The translations under genes and the position numbers were made by a program. Below the pieces are notes generated by a model. The model saw only the letters and a program-made list of their open reading frames with translations. It searched no databases and was not told the origin of the DNA. DNA of 64,000 nucleotides from the NCBI RefSeq assembly GCF_040802235.1, contig NC_133172.1, positions 60,705,613-60,769,612 of the forward strand, in the 5' to 3' direction. The DNA comes from Manis javanica. Its lineage: Eukaryota; Chordata; Mammalia; Pholidota; Manidae. This document shows, piece by piece, positions 10,926 through 23,395 of the stretch (the stretch's first letter is position 1; the number at the start of each line of letters is the position of its first letter).

Positions 10926-11439
10926 AAAGACAGTAGGGTAGGGATGAGAAGTGGGGGGCAGGTGTGCTAGTCCCAGGGTGTGGGGACAGAGTGGACACTT
11001 GCAGCCCACTAGCTGGCCAAACTTGGAGGGTGAGACAGTTAGTCAGGGCTTTACAGTCCGGGGCTCCTGCCGCCTCCTGCCTCTCCAACTATCCAAGTAA
11101 AACTTCCTCAGGATCCTTAAAGGGCCACAGGAAGGAGAACCCAGGAGAGGGCAGCCGGACAAGTGAGGGGGCAAAGGACGGTGTCCCCTGCCCTGGAAGC
11201 AGCACCCCAAGAGTGGGCCTGCCTCTGTGCCCCCCTGCAGGCCCTGAGCCTGCTTCCTGCCCCACCCACCCGGCCCCCTTTAGAAGTCAGCGAGATCCCA
11301 TCAAGTCAAATCACACTCACACCTCTCGCCTGCTTAAAAAACCCTTAAAACTAAAAAATTTCCATCCCAGGCCGACCCCACGCCCCCAACACCCTGGCTT
11401 GGCCATCCCTCCCGGCACACAGGACCCTTCTGTTCTGGG

Positions 11440-11610
11440 AGCTCACCGATTCCCCAGCTAGGAGGCTTCGCATGCGCCCTTCCACTCTGCCCAGGACACG
11501 TGGAATTCTTTCTCCAACCCCTCACCTTTCAGGCATGACCTCAAATCCACCTCCCAGAGACCTTCCTGCCCGCTCTCCATCTCCCTTCGGATGGTGAGAT
11601 GAAGAAATGG
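11440..11610 (+). repeat. L2 LINE 3' end fragment
   Basis: Resembles the L2 tail phrases 'ggaattctttctccaacccc' and 'cacctcccagagaccttcct', in sense order. It is highly diverged. Confidence 0.5.
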
Positions 11611-12734
11611 AGGCAGGGTGGGTGAAGCCTTTGGAAGACAGAACAGGGTTGAAGGACAGTGTGGGGAACAACCTGGCCAGAAACACCTCCAGGACGAGGC
11701 CTGAGGCCCTGAGAGCTGCAGGGTGAGGGGTGAGCCCCATCCGCAACCTGCACTTGGTTCCTGTGACTGCCTCTCACCACCCCGTGGTAACCCCGGGGGC
11801 ACACACAGCAGTGTTAGTTACACCCTCCCCCACAGTAGGTGACACTGGGAGGTCAAGCCACCATTTGTCACCACGATAAAGCTCTGCATTTCTGCTTTTC
11901 TGGTCCACAGGTCCTTTTGTTCTTCTAACACCATACAAGGTCTCAAACTCTCCTGGTTGCTAAGATCCTTTGTGCACATGCTCAGTTGGAAGCGCCTTTG
12001 TGGTTTCCCTGAGGCCCCAGGGGAGCAGCTGCTGGCTCACCTGGGTCTCCTGCTTGTCAAGGGATTGCCTTTTATGGTGAAAAGCTGCCACCCCTCTGAG
12101 GCGGCCCAGGGCCCACACAGGAAGTCCTCCTTCTCACAGTGGCTTTGCCCTGGTCCTTGCTGAAGGACTGGCCTCCAAGCCTGTGGCCAGCTCACCGCCT
12201 TTGCAGAAGGGACAGCTTGCCAGCCTGCCCATGACAAACGGAGTTTGGCGCCCGAGGATGGGCGGGGAAGGTCACTCTGCCTCCTGCCCAGCAGTTCACG
12301 CAAGGAGAGATGCTGGGACTGTATTGCCTGGGGAAGGCCACAGTGAGGTGCTGGGTTTGATGACATCAGGGGAGCTGGAGGAAGCTGCCAGGAGGGTTTC
12401 AAACGTAGCAATAGTCCAGGTGGGCTACAGGGGACCTGTGGGCCCAGCCACACTGGGGCCCTACCCGCAGCATCTCCTTTAACCCTCACAACCTTGTGTA
12501 GTGAGTGACACTGTCAGCCCCCTTCACTGAGGAGGGCAGTGACTTATCCCCCAGCCGCTGGTCAGCAGGAGGCAGAGCAGGCCCCCAGGAACCCACCGCG
12601 GTGCCGTGCCCGGGGGAGGAGCCGGGGGCAGCCACGGGCTGCAGCTACCCAGCCCTTGGACTGTGGCGGGTCCGGACTGAGCTGGCCGGCAAGTGTGAAG
12701 CGCACACCGAGTTCAGAGACTGGGTGGTGGTTTT

Positions 12735-12900
12735 TCTATTGTTAGAATGGTAAAAGTTCATTTTTTAAACTTTTAAAAATTCTAGGTGCACGAGAAGTTG
12801 CAAAGATAATAGAGAGGTCCTGGGCACCCTTGGCTCAGTTTTGCCCTATTGACATAGGGCAGGGACCTGAGACAAGCATCATGATTAAGTTTCCACACAA
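12735..12900. repeat. Old L1 (L1M-type) fragment
   Basis: Phrases 'cacgagaagttgcaaagata' and 'ttttgccctattgacatagg' match the same ancient L1 segment as at 61160-61680. It abuts a candidate LTR on its right. Confidence 0.45.
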
Positions 12901-12902
12901 GC

Positions 12903-13390
12903 TGAGGTGTCAACAGCATAGTAAAAACAGGAGGGATTCCATCTTAAGGCTCAGGTTCTATTTTAAAAGCCAGGAAGTTAGGAGGTAAGATTTCTAACAT
13001 ATTCTTTAGTAAACAGACAATAACCTACCTTAAAATAAGGCAAACAGTCTTAACTGATATATTCCCAGAGAGAAGCCACTATCCTGGGGAGGAACTGGAT
13101 CAATAAATTTCTTGTGATAAGTTTATTTTGCAGAAGGACTGATGTTAGAGGACAGGACACATGCTGTCTCTCACCAGAGATACGCATCTTGAGACCACTT
13201 GACAATCTACACCCCCCTGGCCCTTTGTCACATTCCTGAAAAATGCTTAAAAGAAGGAACCCCCAGCCTTTCAGCACCTCCTCTCTGAGGATGCCCACAT
13301 TCCTTCTTTAAGTGCTTAACTTTAAATAAAGCTTTCTCACTGCTCAGCTTAACTGCCTTTCGTCTCTCAGTGCCTTTCCAGTGGTACACA
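12903..13390 (+). mobile_element. Candidate solo LTR of an endogenous retrovirus
   Basis: A block of about 490 bp begins TGAGG and ends near ...GTACA. It carries a polyadenylation signal (AATAAA at 13326) followed by a T/GT-rich stretch, within a 'taaataaagctttctcac' context typical of gammaretroviral-type LTR R-U5 regions. No retroviral coding sequence is visible on either side, so it would be a solo LTR. I could not find a convincing target-site duplication, and the ends are approximate. Confidence 0.45.
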
Positions 13391-14754
13391 TCTTTCTTTG
13401 CTATTTCATTCTATTTCCAAGTCCCCACTTTACTCCTGATGAGTAGGGAGGGGCTGCTGAGAGCTCAGATTTGGGCCCGCAAGTTCTCTTTGCCTGGGTG
13501 ACCCGGATGGAGCTGCAGCTGCAGGAGCCTGCCTGAAAATCTCTCTTCTTCGGGATGTTTTCAGAATATGGTCTCTCTCCATCCTGTGCTCCATGGCTCC
13601 CCAAATCCTGGGGTGGTAGGGACTGGTTCCTATGCTGTGCAAACCCAAGAGACACAAGATGCCAGGTGACCTGGCTTCAGGAGCTGGCGAGGGAGACCTC
13701 TATGCCGACAATCAGCAAACTCCTGCCCCCTCTGCGCTTTCCTGCCCTCAGCTGTGTGCAAGGCAGCTGCCCTTCATTACTACTCTGGCTCTAATGAACT
13801 CCTTCTTTACCTACACTCTTCCAACCTGCTAGAGAATTCTTTCTCTTTCAGCGTCAAGAACCCTTCCCCGTCCAGGTTGAAGTTTCACCTGGTGCACAGA
13901 GAGAGCCCTCGCAGACGCAGCTGCCTGGCAACACTGTTACACAGCATCAGAACCAGGAGATGGCTTGTGGGCACCTGTGTATGATTCCATGTCCTTCCAT
14001 CACGTGTGTACATGCATGTAACCACCACCTCAAGAGCCAAGCTCACCCCTTACCACAAACTCCCTCCTGCTACCTTGTGATAATTTCCAAGTAGATATGA
14101 CTTATTGAAACAGAATCTTGGCTATATCGGGTTAAATAATTATTAAAATTAACATTGCCATTTCTTTACACTTAAAACGTGGCTGCTAGAGAATTTAGGA
14201 TCATTTAGGCTTGCTCTGCCTTCTCCCTGGACAGCACTGGTTTAGAAGTTCAGACCCCAGAATTTCACCTCCTTCCTGACATTTCCTAGAACTCACTCCG
14301 AGGCAAACAAAAAGAAGTGACAATTGTTTTTAAAAAAAAGAGTGCTGGCACAGACTGAGCGGATGCATCCAGCTATTGTTCCCAATTAGGGAGCTCAGAG
14401 CGGCCCAAGAGCCCAACACCCAACTCCCAAGCGTCCCCACCCCACTCTGTCCATCAGTCCTCCTGTCTGTCTATCTGGGGTACTCAGCTCCCACTGCTCC
14501 TTAAACTCACATAGAAAACTTTTTAATTTTCTTATGCGTATTTTCTAAGGAAGAGCAAATTAGTAAAGCAAATCCTCTTACACTCACCACTCAAATTTAA
14601 TGGCAACATGTTGTCAAATTTCCTATTGTTCATGGGGTTTTTAAAAGAAAATGATAGTCATCCTACATTTTAGCCTTAAATATGTCCACCTGCATCTCTT
14701 TGTAAAATACGACTTTCTTGCCAACCACAATACCTCCAACAATAATTCCTAAAT

Positions 14755-14890
14755 ATAGTCTGATCCTCAATCTCGGGACTCCGGTTAGAAATGCAGGCTC
14801 ATGTCTCGCCCCAGACCGCCTGAACGAGAATCTCCATCTTAATAAGGTCCCCAAGCAATGCACATGCACATCACAGTCTGGGAAGCAAAC
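14755..14890 (+). mobile_element. MER5A-like DNA transposon fragment
   Basis: Shows the MER5A pattern 'ggttagaaatgcaggctcat', a 'gccccagac' segment, and 'caatgcacatgcacatcaca'. It is an old, non-coding hAT remnant. Confidence 0.55.
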
Positions 14891-14924
14891 GCTATACCCA
14901 GTCTGTGACAGGTGTACCTTGTGT

Positions 14925-15230
14925 CCCTGACATTCACGTGGTGAAGCCCTGACCCCCGGACCTCGGAACGTGACCTTATCTGGAGACAAAGTCATTGCAG
15001 GTGTGACTAGTTCAGATAACGTCCATGCAGGAGCAGGGTGACCTCTAAATTGACTGGTGTCCTTATTTAAAAATGTGGACCCAAAGAGACACCCATAGAG
15101 GGGGGATGATGTGGAAAGGCCTGACGGTGACCATCTAAAGCCAAGGAGAAGCCACCCTGCGGAGGCCACCTTGAGTTTGGACCTCGGGGCTCCAGAGCTG
15201 TGACAATACACTTGTTGCCTTAAGCCGCGT
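14925..15230 (+). repeat. ERVL-MaLR (MLT1-like) LTR fragment
   Basis: Follows the LTR succession 'ggaacgtgaccttatctgga', 'ttgactggtgtccttattta', 'aagccaaggagaagccac' and 'gggctccagagctgtgacaa'. The terminal poly(A)-signal region is degraded. Confidence 0.6.
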
Positions 15231-15514
15231 AGCAGTGGCAGGTCCAGGACACTCATGCACAGCTTGTACTCAAGGCTCACCTCCCACGTTTCAAGCACCC
15301 AAGGCTGAGCCCACACTGGAAAACCTGCTGCAGAGGGTTTGTGGTCTGGCTTAGGCATGAGGGCTCTTCACAGTGCCGAGGCCGCCCCAGCGGCAGCCCG
15401 CTTAGCCCTGGAAGAGCAGGCCTGGGAAGCCCCACCCGCTGTCTGCTGCTTTGTAGGGAAGGACTAGGAGGGTATCTGGGACCAGAAATACCCAGCACTG
15501 GGGTTGGAACCCTC

Positions 15515-15695
15515 AAAGCTGTGATCCTCGACATGAGGTCCTGGACCGTATCACCTGGGAATCATGAGAAATGCAGATACTTGAGCCCCACGCAGACTTC
15601 TTGAATCAGAGACTGTGGTGAGGCCCCAACAAGTCCTGTTTTGAGGCCCTCCTGGTGATTCTGATTTATGCTCAAGTTTGAGAAATGTAGCCTTA
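15515..15695 (+). mobile_element. MER5A-like DNA transposon
   Basis: Nearly full-length pattern: 'atcacctgggaatcatgaga', 'aatgcagatac', 'gaatcagagactgtggtgag', and 'ctcctggtgattctgattta' ending in a TTTGAGAAA-type terminus. Confidence 0.7.
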
Positions 15696-17234
15696 AAGAG
15701 ACACAGCCCCCAGCCTGCATGGATTCTGACAGTCTCCATCTATCTGGTTCATGGGGATTTTAGCAGCAATCAGCTCTCTTTATGCTGAGGTTTATAAGAA
15801 GCAAAATCCCACACCAAAAGCTGCAATCCGGGCATTTCCTTCCTGGACCTCCTAAGTAGCATCACCATCTAACTATGGTTCCCAGATATTCACTCTGTTA
15901 GTTAATTTGTTGGTTGAAACATTAGTATATCGAGAGTAGTAACAATTGCCAGCAGCCCAAGAGAGGGTGTAAGAGAAAGGAGATCTCCCCACCCCCGGTC
16001 CCAGTCCTGCTCCCCGGAGATGGCCCTGCAGAAGCTTCTTGGGGATTTTCCCAGGGCTCTTCCATGAATCCATATTCAAGTCCGTCTACATCCTTCAAAA
16101 ACACATACCAGGAGCCAACTACAGCTTCATAGTTTGTTTTTCCTCCCCTTAATAATATATCATGGAGCTCACACAAGCCTCTGTTTTAATAACATGCCGC
16201 CGTCTGAGAATATATAACTGAGCCAGTCCCCTACAGACAAGCATTCTGGTCGCTTCCCATTGTTTGCTTTTATGTGCAACCCTGCATTTAATGTCCTCCT
16301 ACAGACCCTTTTATACAAATGGGCCAATTAAAACATCAAGGGGCTGATACCAGGAGCCTGCTTTTTTATCAATTAAGACATTTTTTAAAAAGTACCATTT
16401 TTTACCACCCCCATTCCCTAAAGTAAAATCATTTTAACACCTAAGTCTTAGAAAGACAAGGTTTTTAACATAACAAAATAGACTGAATGTATTGTTTGTA
16501 GGGTGCTCGTGTTTCTTCATCCTGGGATAGTTCCCAGCTCAATTCTTGCAGGAAGATGCAGCTGGTTGTACACGTACACTCACCCCGCGGTGCCCAGCTG
16601 CCCACCCACCGGCACTCCCACGGGCATTGTTTGGTAACAACGCGCTCAGGCTGTGTCCTGCGCTGTGTTTTCAATGGCCCGACCTGCTGTCCAGGCGTTC
16701 CTAATGTAGGGTGATTGCCCCATTTTGGCTGGTAGGGAGGTCGAATTGTTTAGAGAAGGTAATTCCAAGCAGGTGCCTAATGAGATTAATAGCAACTGGA
16801 CAGCTGTTTAGTTTTCAAAGACACCCACTAGCAGGTGCTTATAGCTCAGCTCTATTAGGTGCCACTTGGCCTGGAATTGGACTGTGTGGTGTCTCTTACC
16901 CAGGTGTTAGCATGGCTGGCAAGCAATGGCCCCTCCTTCAGACTGGCCCTCCCCACCTCCCAGGGGGCCTGGTCTTTGATCTTTTCTGTATATTTGCAGA
17001 TGGCCCCTGCAGACGGCTCCTCAATGCTGATAGTCCAGCTGATAGTCCACGTGTGGTCTGAAGGCCAACAGTGTGGGCAGCACCTGGGAGCCAGAACCTC
17101 TTTCCACCAGGTGATTCACAGGCCCGTTGAACTTGGGAAACACTGGCCTAACGAGGGCTATGCCGAGACCCAGGTCGGGGTTGCAGTCAGGCAGTGTGAA
17201 TTTGGGGACAGCGTGTTGTCAGACAGCTGGCTGT

Positions 17235-17395
17235 GGCCATGTCTGTGGGTGGGACACCGAGAAAGATGCTTTTATCTCTCGGGGCCTCAGTTCTCCCATC
17301 CCTAAAACAGGGGTAGGAATAAGAGCCGCCTCCTAGGATCAAGCCTTTCTATCACAGGGTGGGGCACAGACTAGGTGCTCAGCAATAGAGAGGCT
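17235..17395 (+). repeat. MIR fragment
   Basis: Contains 'ggcctcagttctcccatccc', 'taaaacaggggtaggaataa' and 'actaggtgctcagcaatag', in MIR sense order. Confidence 0.6.
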
Positions 17396-17704
17396 TTTTT
17401 CCCTGCCTCGTTAAGAAAGGGACTCACGCTCCCTCAGAGGCCACTATCTTTCCAGCTCTGGCCACTCCAGAAGCCCACACGGCCCCACACACTAAATTCG
17501 GTGGTTGTAAGGCTGTCTTGGGGAGGTAGTTAAACACGCAGATTCCAGGGATTGGTCCAGAAAGTCGGCTTCTGGAGGTCAGGAGGGGCGCCTCGGATGT
17601 TTCCACGCCTCACTCGGCGTCCCAGGTGACATTGATGCACGTATCCCGGGAGCACGCGCAGAGACACACCATCCTAGGGCCGCTCTGTGCAGCGTGTGCC
17701 CCTC

Positions 17705-17795
17705 AACCTCTCAGCCTGTTAGAAATGCAGAATCTCAGGCTGGCCCCAGACTATTGACTCAAGATCTGCTTTGTAATGGGATCCCCAAGGGACCA
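17705..17795 (+). mobile_element. MER5A-like fragment
   Basis: Short piece with 'gttagaaatgcagaatctca' and 'ggctggccccagactattga', matching the first half of MER5A. Confidence 0.5.
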
Positions 17796-17984
17796 GGCAT
17801 GGCCCTGTGGGGGTCCCTCAACCCAGGGTCTGCTAGCAGCAGATGCAGGGGCACCAGGAGTGTGCCCGGCTCTACGTTTGCAGCCTCTTGCCCTCTAACT
17901 GCCTGCCCTTCCTCAGGAGACAGCCGTTTGCCAGCATCCTGTAATGTCGAAGCTTGATTTTTCTGCAGTGGGTCCCACGCTATT

Positions 17985-18410
17985 TCCTGGCACTGCCGTA
18001 ACAAAGCACCACAAACTGCAGGGCTTACAACAGAGATTTATTCTCTCACAGTCCGGGAGGCCTGTGTCCAAAACCAAGCTGGTGGCCAGGCTGGGCTCCC
18101 CTTTGGGATGGGAGGGAGAATCCATCTCAGGCTCCCCCCTGGCTTCCAGCAGTTGCCAGCAACCCTTGGGTCTAGGGACTTGCAGACGCACCACTCCAAT
18201 CACAGCCCCTGTCATTATGTGGCCTTGACTTCTCTTCTGTCTCGTATAAGGACACCAGTCGTTAGAGTCAGGGCCGCCCTAATTCAGGATGAGTTTATCT
18301 TGAGATGCTTAATTACCTATGCAAAGACCCTATTTCTAAATAAAGTCACATGCACGGGCTTGGGGGTATGGGCTTGGATATATGTTTGGGGGGCACAATT
18401 CACTCTCCCC
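17985..18410 (-). repeat. ERVL-MaLR (MLT1-like) LTR, antisense
   Basis: Clear antisense LTR: 'taacaaagcaccacaaactg', 'gatttattctctcacagtcc', 'tataaggacaccagtcgtta' and 'gcaaagaccctatttctaaa', closing at 'ggggggcacaattcact'. It is close to full length. A plus-strand frame through it has no coding meaning. Confidence 0.75.
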
Positions 18411-19002
18411 CAGCCTGCTCGTGGCTTACACCTTCAAGTATCTAAATCGCTCCTCTCTGAGGGGTCTGCTGTGCTAAGTCTCCTTTCCCGTCTGGGTCCT
18501 TTAGGAGATTTCACTCCTCCGTAGACTGGTGGGGGCGCTGCGTGCATTCCCACGACAGGTGCTGACTGCCACTGTTAGGGCACCAGCGGCTTCTATGCTC
18601 AGTGGGATGCTGGGGCCCAGAGGGGGAGTCGGGGGGCTATCAGGCCCCACACCTCCACAGGGGTAGGGATGTGGCTTTGAGACATGGCCCCACCCAGCGG
18701 CCTGCTAATTTCATGGAATAAACTGGGGCACCAGCACCTGTGGGAGGCCTCCAGGGAATGACCCGGCCCCAAATAAACGGACGCTCCTCCAGCGGGGCTT
18801 ATCTAACACCAACGCTAAAGACTCCCGGAGTTGGTGTGCTAAGCCCCAGGAATGTGAGCGTCCCAAGTCCTCAGTGCTTGGGCACCGGAGGTCTCCTGAG
18901 TCAGGACACGTGCACAGACACACCCTTGCACGGCACAATCTGTTGGATCCAATAGGTAGTCGAGTTCAAAGATCGGATTTCCCGTTGCTCTTGGTGTGGG
19001 AC

Positions 19003-19110
19003 AGCGGCTCCCAGCCTTGCTGCACGGTGGAATCTCCTGGGGAACTTACCAAAGGCTTGCCTCCCAGGCTGCTCGCAGACCAACTGAGTCAGAAGCTGTG
19101 GGAGACAGGG
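19003..19110 (+). mobile_element. MER5A-like fragment
   Basis: Has 'ggaatctcctggggaactta', 'ccaaaggcttgcc' and 'caactgagtcagaagctgtg', matching a diverged MER5A copy. Confidence 0.5.
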
Positions 19111-21214
19111 CTCAGGCACAGGGGGGTTCCAGTGCACCCTAGCAGAGGGAACCGTGGGTGTGTAAGCACAAGCTGTAGCCATCCTGGCTGGGGTTTGGGG
19201 AGAGGACAAGGAGCCCTGGGGCACCCAGGGGCATCTTTAGAAACCTGCAGGTTGGGGTGGTGGCCCACGGTGCAGCCTGTTTAAAACTGCGTTTCTGCCT
19301 CCACCCATGGGGCCCCCTATAGCTCTTCTCACCTCCTGCAACAGACTTTTAACCCCAGAACCCTTGCTTTTTGGGGCTCCTCTGTCTGTGCTTTTAGGCT
19401 GGTGGGAGCCATGGGGGCACACTGCTCAGCTACCCCTCCAAGGGGGAACCTGGCAGCACCCCTGCTCCCAGACAATGACAGAGCAGAGCAGGGCTGCCAG
19501 CAGGGTAGGGGTGGCCAAGCCTTTTCCCACCCAATGAGACCCACGTTGCGGGTAGAGGGTCTCCCCACCTACTGCCCCCTCTCCCTGGATGTGCCACGGG
19601 CATCACATTAGTAAATCTCCTCCAGCTGGTCTAGGACTGGCACAGAGTTCAAGCTGGCCTCCAGCTCAGGACTCCTCAGGCGTGTGTCCCCACATACAGG
19701 AATGGGCTTGAAGGGATGCGGTGGCCACAACGTGACAAGCGTCCTCTCCACACTCATCTCTCCCCACGGTCCCAGCCTAAACAGCAGCCAACCCAATCCC
19801 TCTCCGACACTCCCTGCCTGTCCCGCCCCCACCTCCTCTCCCCTGAGATCTGTTCTCTCCCCTGCATCCCTCACCATCACCGTGCCCTTTCTCATACAAA
19901 ACTAACCCATTTCCTGGAGCAGAACTAAAAAGACCTGAGAGTGCCCATCAGTCAACCCTGCCATCAGCCCCACTTGGAAGGGCAGAGAAGGACATGCATA
20001 CTATTTTGTTAATAATTTTTCCCTGCCCCATGGCCACCAATTTAATGATTACAATACCTGACCTTAATAACTCACTGTTTGTGTTAATACTAAGCATCCC
20101 TTACTTGCATTTAAAAAATGGAAGTCCAGGGGATGGCTGGCCATTTGCCCAGAAGAGCCCAAGGAGAGCGCCTCCTGACCAGCAGGTGGTCCCTGGCCGC
20201 AGTTCCTGGAGCTCTGCCTTGGGACTGCCCCATTCTGTGAGTACTCCTGGCCTCCGTGACCCCGTCTGCTGGGCCGTCCTTGGAAAGAGACCACAGCAGA
20301 AGAGGGCCAGCCTCCCCTGGTGCCGTGTGTGCAGAGACGCTCTTGGCCTGGGCGGGCAGAGGGGATCTGTCCCTTCCTGCTCTGCCCCAACCTCCTTCCT
20401 TCCTCCTCCTGCAGCCACATGGGCCCCGTGGCCCTGCTTCTCTTTTTCCTTCAGGCAGGCCAGCCAAGCTACGAACATAAGCAGATTTGGGGCAAATCCC
20501 CCTCAGAGAGCACAAGCCGCCCTGAGCAACCCAGCCAAAAGGAGAGGTTGCCCCTGACGGGGCGGAGCCTCTGGCTCAGGAAAGCCACGTGACTCCCAGT
20601 CCCAACACGGGGGCCGAGCCCCGGGGCCTGCGGGGTGGCGTCAGGCCTTCCAGAGACCCGTGGGCTGTTTGCAATGTCAGGACTGAGAGTTCCTAACGCT
20701 TTTTCAATACCGCTACTGACCCCACTGTGGAGTGACAGTTCCAGGCCCTCGGCAGCCCATGGGCTGGACAACAGGGAAAGACCGAGGCTCCTGCAGCGGT
20801 GCGGCTCATGACTGCGGGCTTTCCAATGGAGACATGCCTGGAGCTCAGAGAAACGCAGCGAGCCCTCAATGTTTTATTTGTCTGTGTGAATCTTAGGTTC
20901 ATTGGCTATAAAGAAAAGACTCTCAGATTCAGCCATGGCTTTTGAGCCAGTATTTCTCAGAATGCTCATAGGAACCCTGGGGGCAGCGTGATACCTGATC
21001 CCAGCAGGGCGAGAGCTCAGAAATCTGGCACCTTGCACAGCGTCACACAGCTAGTAAGCACGGGGCCAGGACTGGTGCTTGGGTCTCCTAGTTCCAAGCC
21101 GAGGGGACTGTTTGGCCAACCCAGGAACTGATTAAAAGAATTTTCCAACCAAGGCCTGTTCTTTGAGCAAATAATAGACATTGTTATTTTAAAATCTAAT
21201 GATACCAGGCACAC

Positions 21215-21395
21215 AAGTTAGGGTCAGTATGCACCAGGCGCTGTTCTGAGTCCTTGGCCAGCATTGGTTCATTTAATCATCTCTATAGTTCTAAGAGGCC
21301 GTTCCGGCACCATCCAGGGAAACTGAGGTGCAGAAGCTTAACCGACCCACTCAAAATCACACGAGAATGTCTGAGCTGTGATTTACACTTGAGCA
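21215..21395 (-). repeat. MIR, antisense
   Basis: Shows 'tcatttaatcatctctatag', then 'gggaaactgaggtgcagaag' and 'actcaaaatcacacgagaat', the antisense MIR order. Confidence 0.6.
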
Positions 21396-21594
21396 TTTGA
21401 TTCTGGAATTGATGAACTACAGAGAAAAGAAAACACAAAGGAAAGAGAAGACGGTTTGCTTCACGAACAGGATCAAAACTCACTGAACTTAAGGGAAAAA
21501 AAACCCTTGACCTTTAGCTTCAAACACCCACCATCTAGCAGAGACAGCAGAGCCTTGGGCAAACAGAGGGGTGAGGAGCCATGCCCTGCTAATC

Positions 21595-21775
21595 CACTGA
21601 CTATGGGACCTGGGCCGGTTCTTTACCCAGCCTCAGTTTCCCCATCTGTAAAATGGGGGTGGCAGTACCTACTACTTCATATCCTAGGCAGTGAGTGGAG
21701 CTCTCAGAATAGTGCCTGGCTCTTCTTAAGTGCTCAGCCTAGGTCAGCCTCTGTCATTCCTGTTCTGCCCAGTGT
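21595..21775 (+). repeat. MIR, sense
   Basis: Well-preserved MIR body: 'ctcagtttccccatctgtaa', 'aatgggggtggcagtaccta' and 'agtgcctggctcttcttaag'. Confidence 0.75.
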
Positions 21776-22087
21776 GACACTCCACCACACCGCCACCTCA
21801 CTGCTCTCTGAAAGTTGGGGTGAATTTGCCAGGATAAGGACCCCTGGATCAGCAGCTGCCCAGGCTGACTTAGTGACAGCCATAGGTGCACCACAGGGGC
21901 TTATGATTTACGACTGTGACTTTTTCAAATGTCATGAAAGGGTTGCAACTGTGTCTATGGGTGATTTCCACACCGAAGCCCTGGGTGTGAACTCCCTCAA
22001 AGGGAATACCAGTGTCGGCTTCTCCCTGTGTTGACACAGTGAGATTGAGGGTTTAGGAGCTGGAGACTGAATAGGGAGAGCTTAGTT

Positions 22088-22760
22088 TACTTATTCATTC
22101 ATTCATTCATTCAACAAATGTTTCTGGAGCACCTAGTGTAAGCCAGGACCTATGCTAAGCCCTGGTGAACAGTGGACATAATCACTGACACCTAGAATAT
22201 TCTAAATAGGTAGACACCATCAAACCATGTACCCACATGTATAATCCCTAATTGCAAATGTGCTGTGGAGGAAGACACAGCAGGGCTGGAAAAAAGTATG
22301 CCAGAAGGATGAGGCCCGAGAGAGGCCCGGGGGGCTTCCCTGAGGAAGCCGGAGTTAAATCTGAGAGAAGTGTAGGAAGAGATGGGCAGTAGGGAGAGAG
22401 GGGAAACCAGCCCAGGCTGCAGGGGGGAAGGTGCGAGGCCTAGATCTGGGGAATGGAAAGGAGCCAGTGTTAGTCGGAGCAGAACAGGACAGGATGGGTG
22501 CCCCAGACATGAGCAAGGGCTGCTTGTAAAAGGCCTTTAGGACCATGTTCTTGGAGCAATGGGAAGACATCCAAAGGTTTCAACAGGAAGCGGCCTGCTA
22601 AGATCTGCCCTTCAGAAAGTTCACCCTCTGTGCTGCGTTGGCAACAGATGAGAAGGGTAGAAACCACTGGGGAGGTGAAGGATGAGACTAGACTTAGGAT
22701 GCTTAGACTAGTGTGGTAGAAATGGAAATGAGCTGCTTTTATGAAATTGACAGGACTCAG
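22088..22760 (+). repeat. (ATTC)n run and ancient dispersed repeat of unassigned family
   Basis: Starts with four ATTC repeats, then 'tctggagcacctagtgtaag' and 'ggcttccctgaggaagccgg'. Later come 'caatgggaagacatccaaag' and 'tctgcccttcagaaagttca'. This long non-coding pattern recurs across mammalian genomes; shorter pieces lie near 12290-12440 and 43150-43240. I recognise the pattern but cannot name the family with confidence. Confidence 0.45.
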
Positions 22761-23264
22761 TGATGAATTGGACATAAGGGTGAGAGGGTGGGGTCAAGAA
22801 TGCTTACTGGGTTTCCAGTATGTACGTATGGGAATGTGGTGGAATCATTCGCTGAGGACAGTGATAGGAGCAAGTTATATAGTTGTGCAGCTTCCTGTCC
22901 ACAAAAACATTTTGCTGTTTCTACAACAGTCATCATATGAGATGTAGCCAAAGTTGCATAAAATGGCATTTTCATAGTCCCTGCACCTATTTAAACCTCA
23001 AAATACAGAGACAATTGGTATGCTCCGGCATGGAGTGGTGGTCCAGGACTGGTTCAGGACTGCATTACAGAGGGCCTAGAGGTCTTTTTATTTGGAAAAT
23101 AGGACTCCAGCTTGAGCTGCTGTTACTTCCAACTGAACCACTGTGTCTTCAGCTGTTGACATCCAAAGGAAAGCCTCTTTATTTTCTCAAAGATTCTTTC
23201 CTTAATCTGGGGGGTTATTATAAGAGATAGCAATGTGCATTATCTTTTTAAATTTTGCAATAAC

Positions 23265-23395
23265 CGTGGAAACAGTACTATCATTTGACCCACTTTACAG
23301 ACATGGAAACCAAGGCTCAGAGACAGTAACTCTCTGGCCCAAGACCACACGTCTAGGAAGCAGCAGATCTGGGATTCAAGGCCGTGCTGATGCCT
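23265..23395 (-). repeat. MIR, antisense
   Basis: Has 'tttacagacatggaaaccaa', 'ggctcagagacagtaactct' and 'tctgggattcaaggc', which is antisense MIR. Confidence 0.7.

Noticed and set aside
14663-15358. 231-codon minus-strand frame
   Set aside because: It runs across MER5A and MLT1-like repeat sequence, so it is not a gene.
22088-22110. (ATTC)n run considered as a regulatory repeat
   Set aside because: It is the usual simple tail at the edge of an old dispersed repeat and is too short to be notable.
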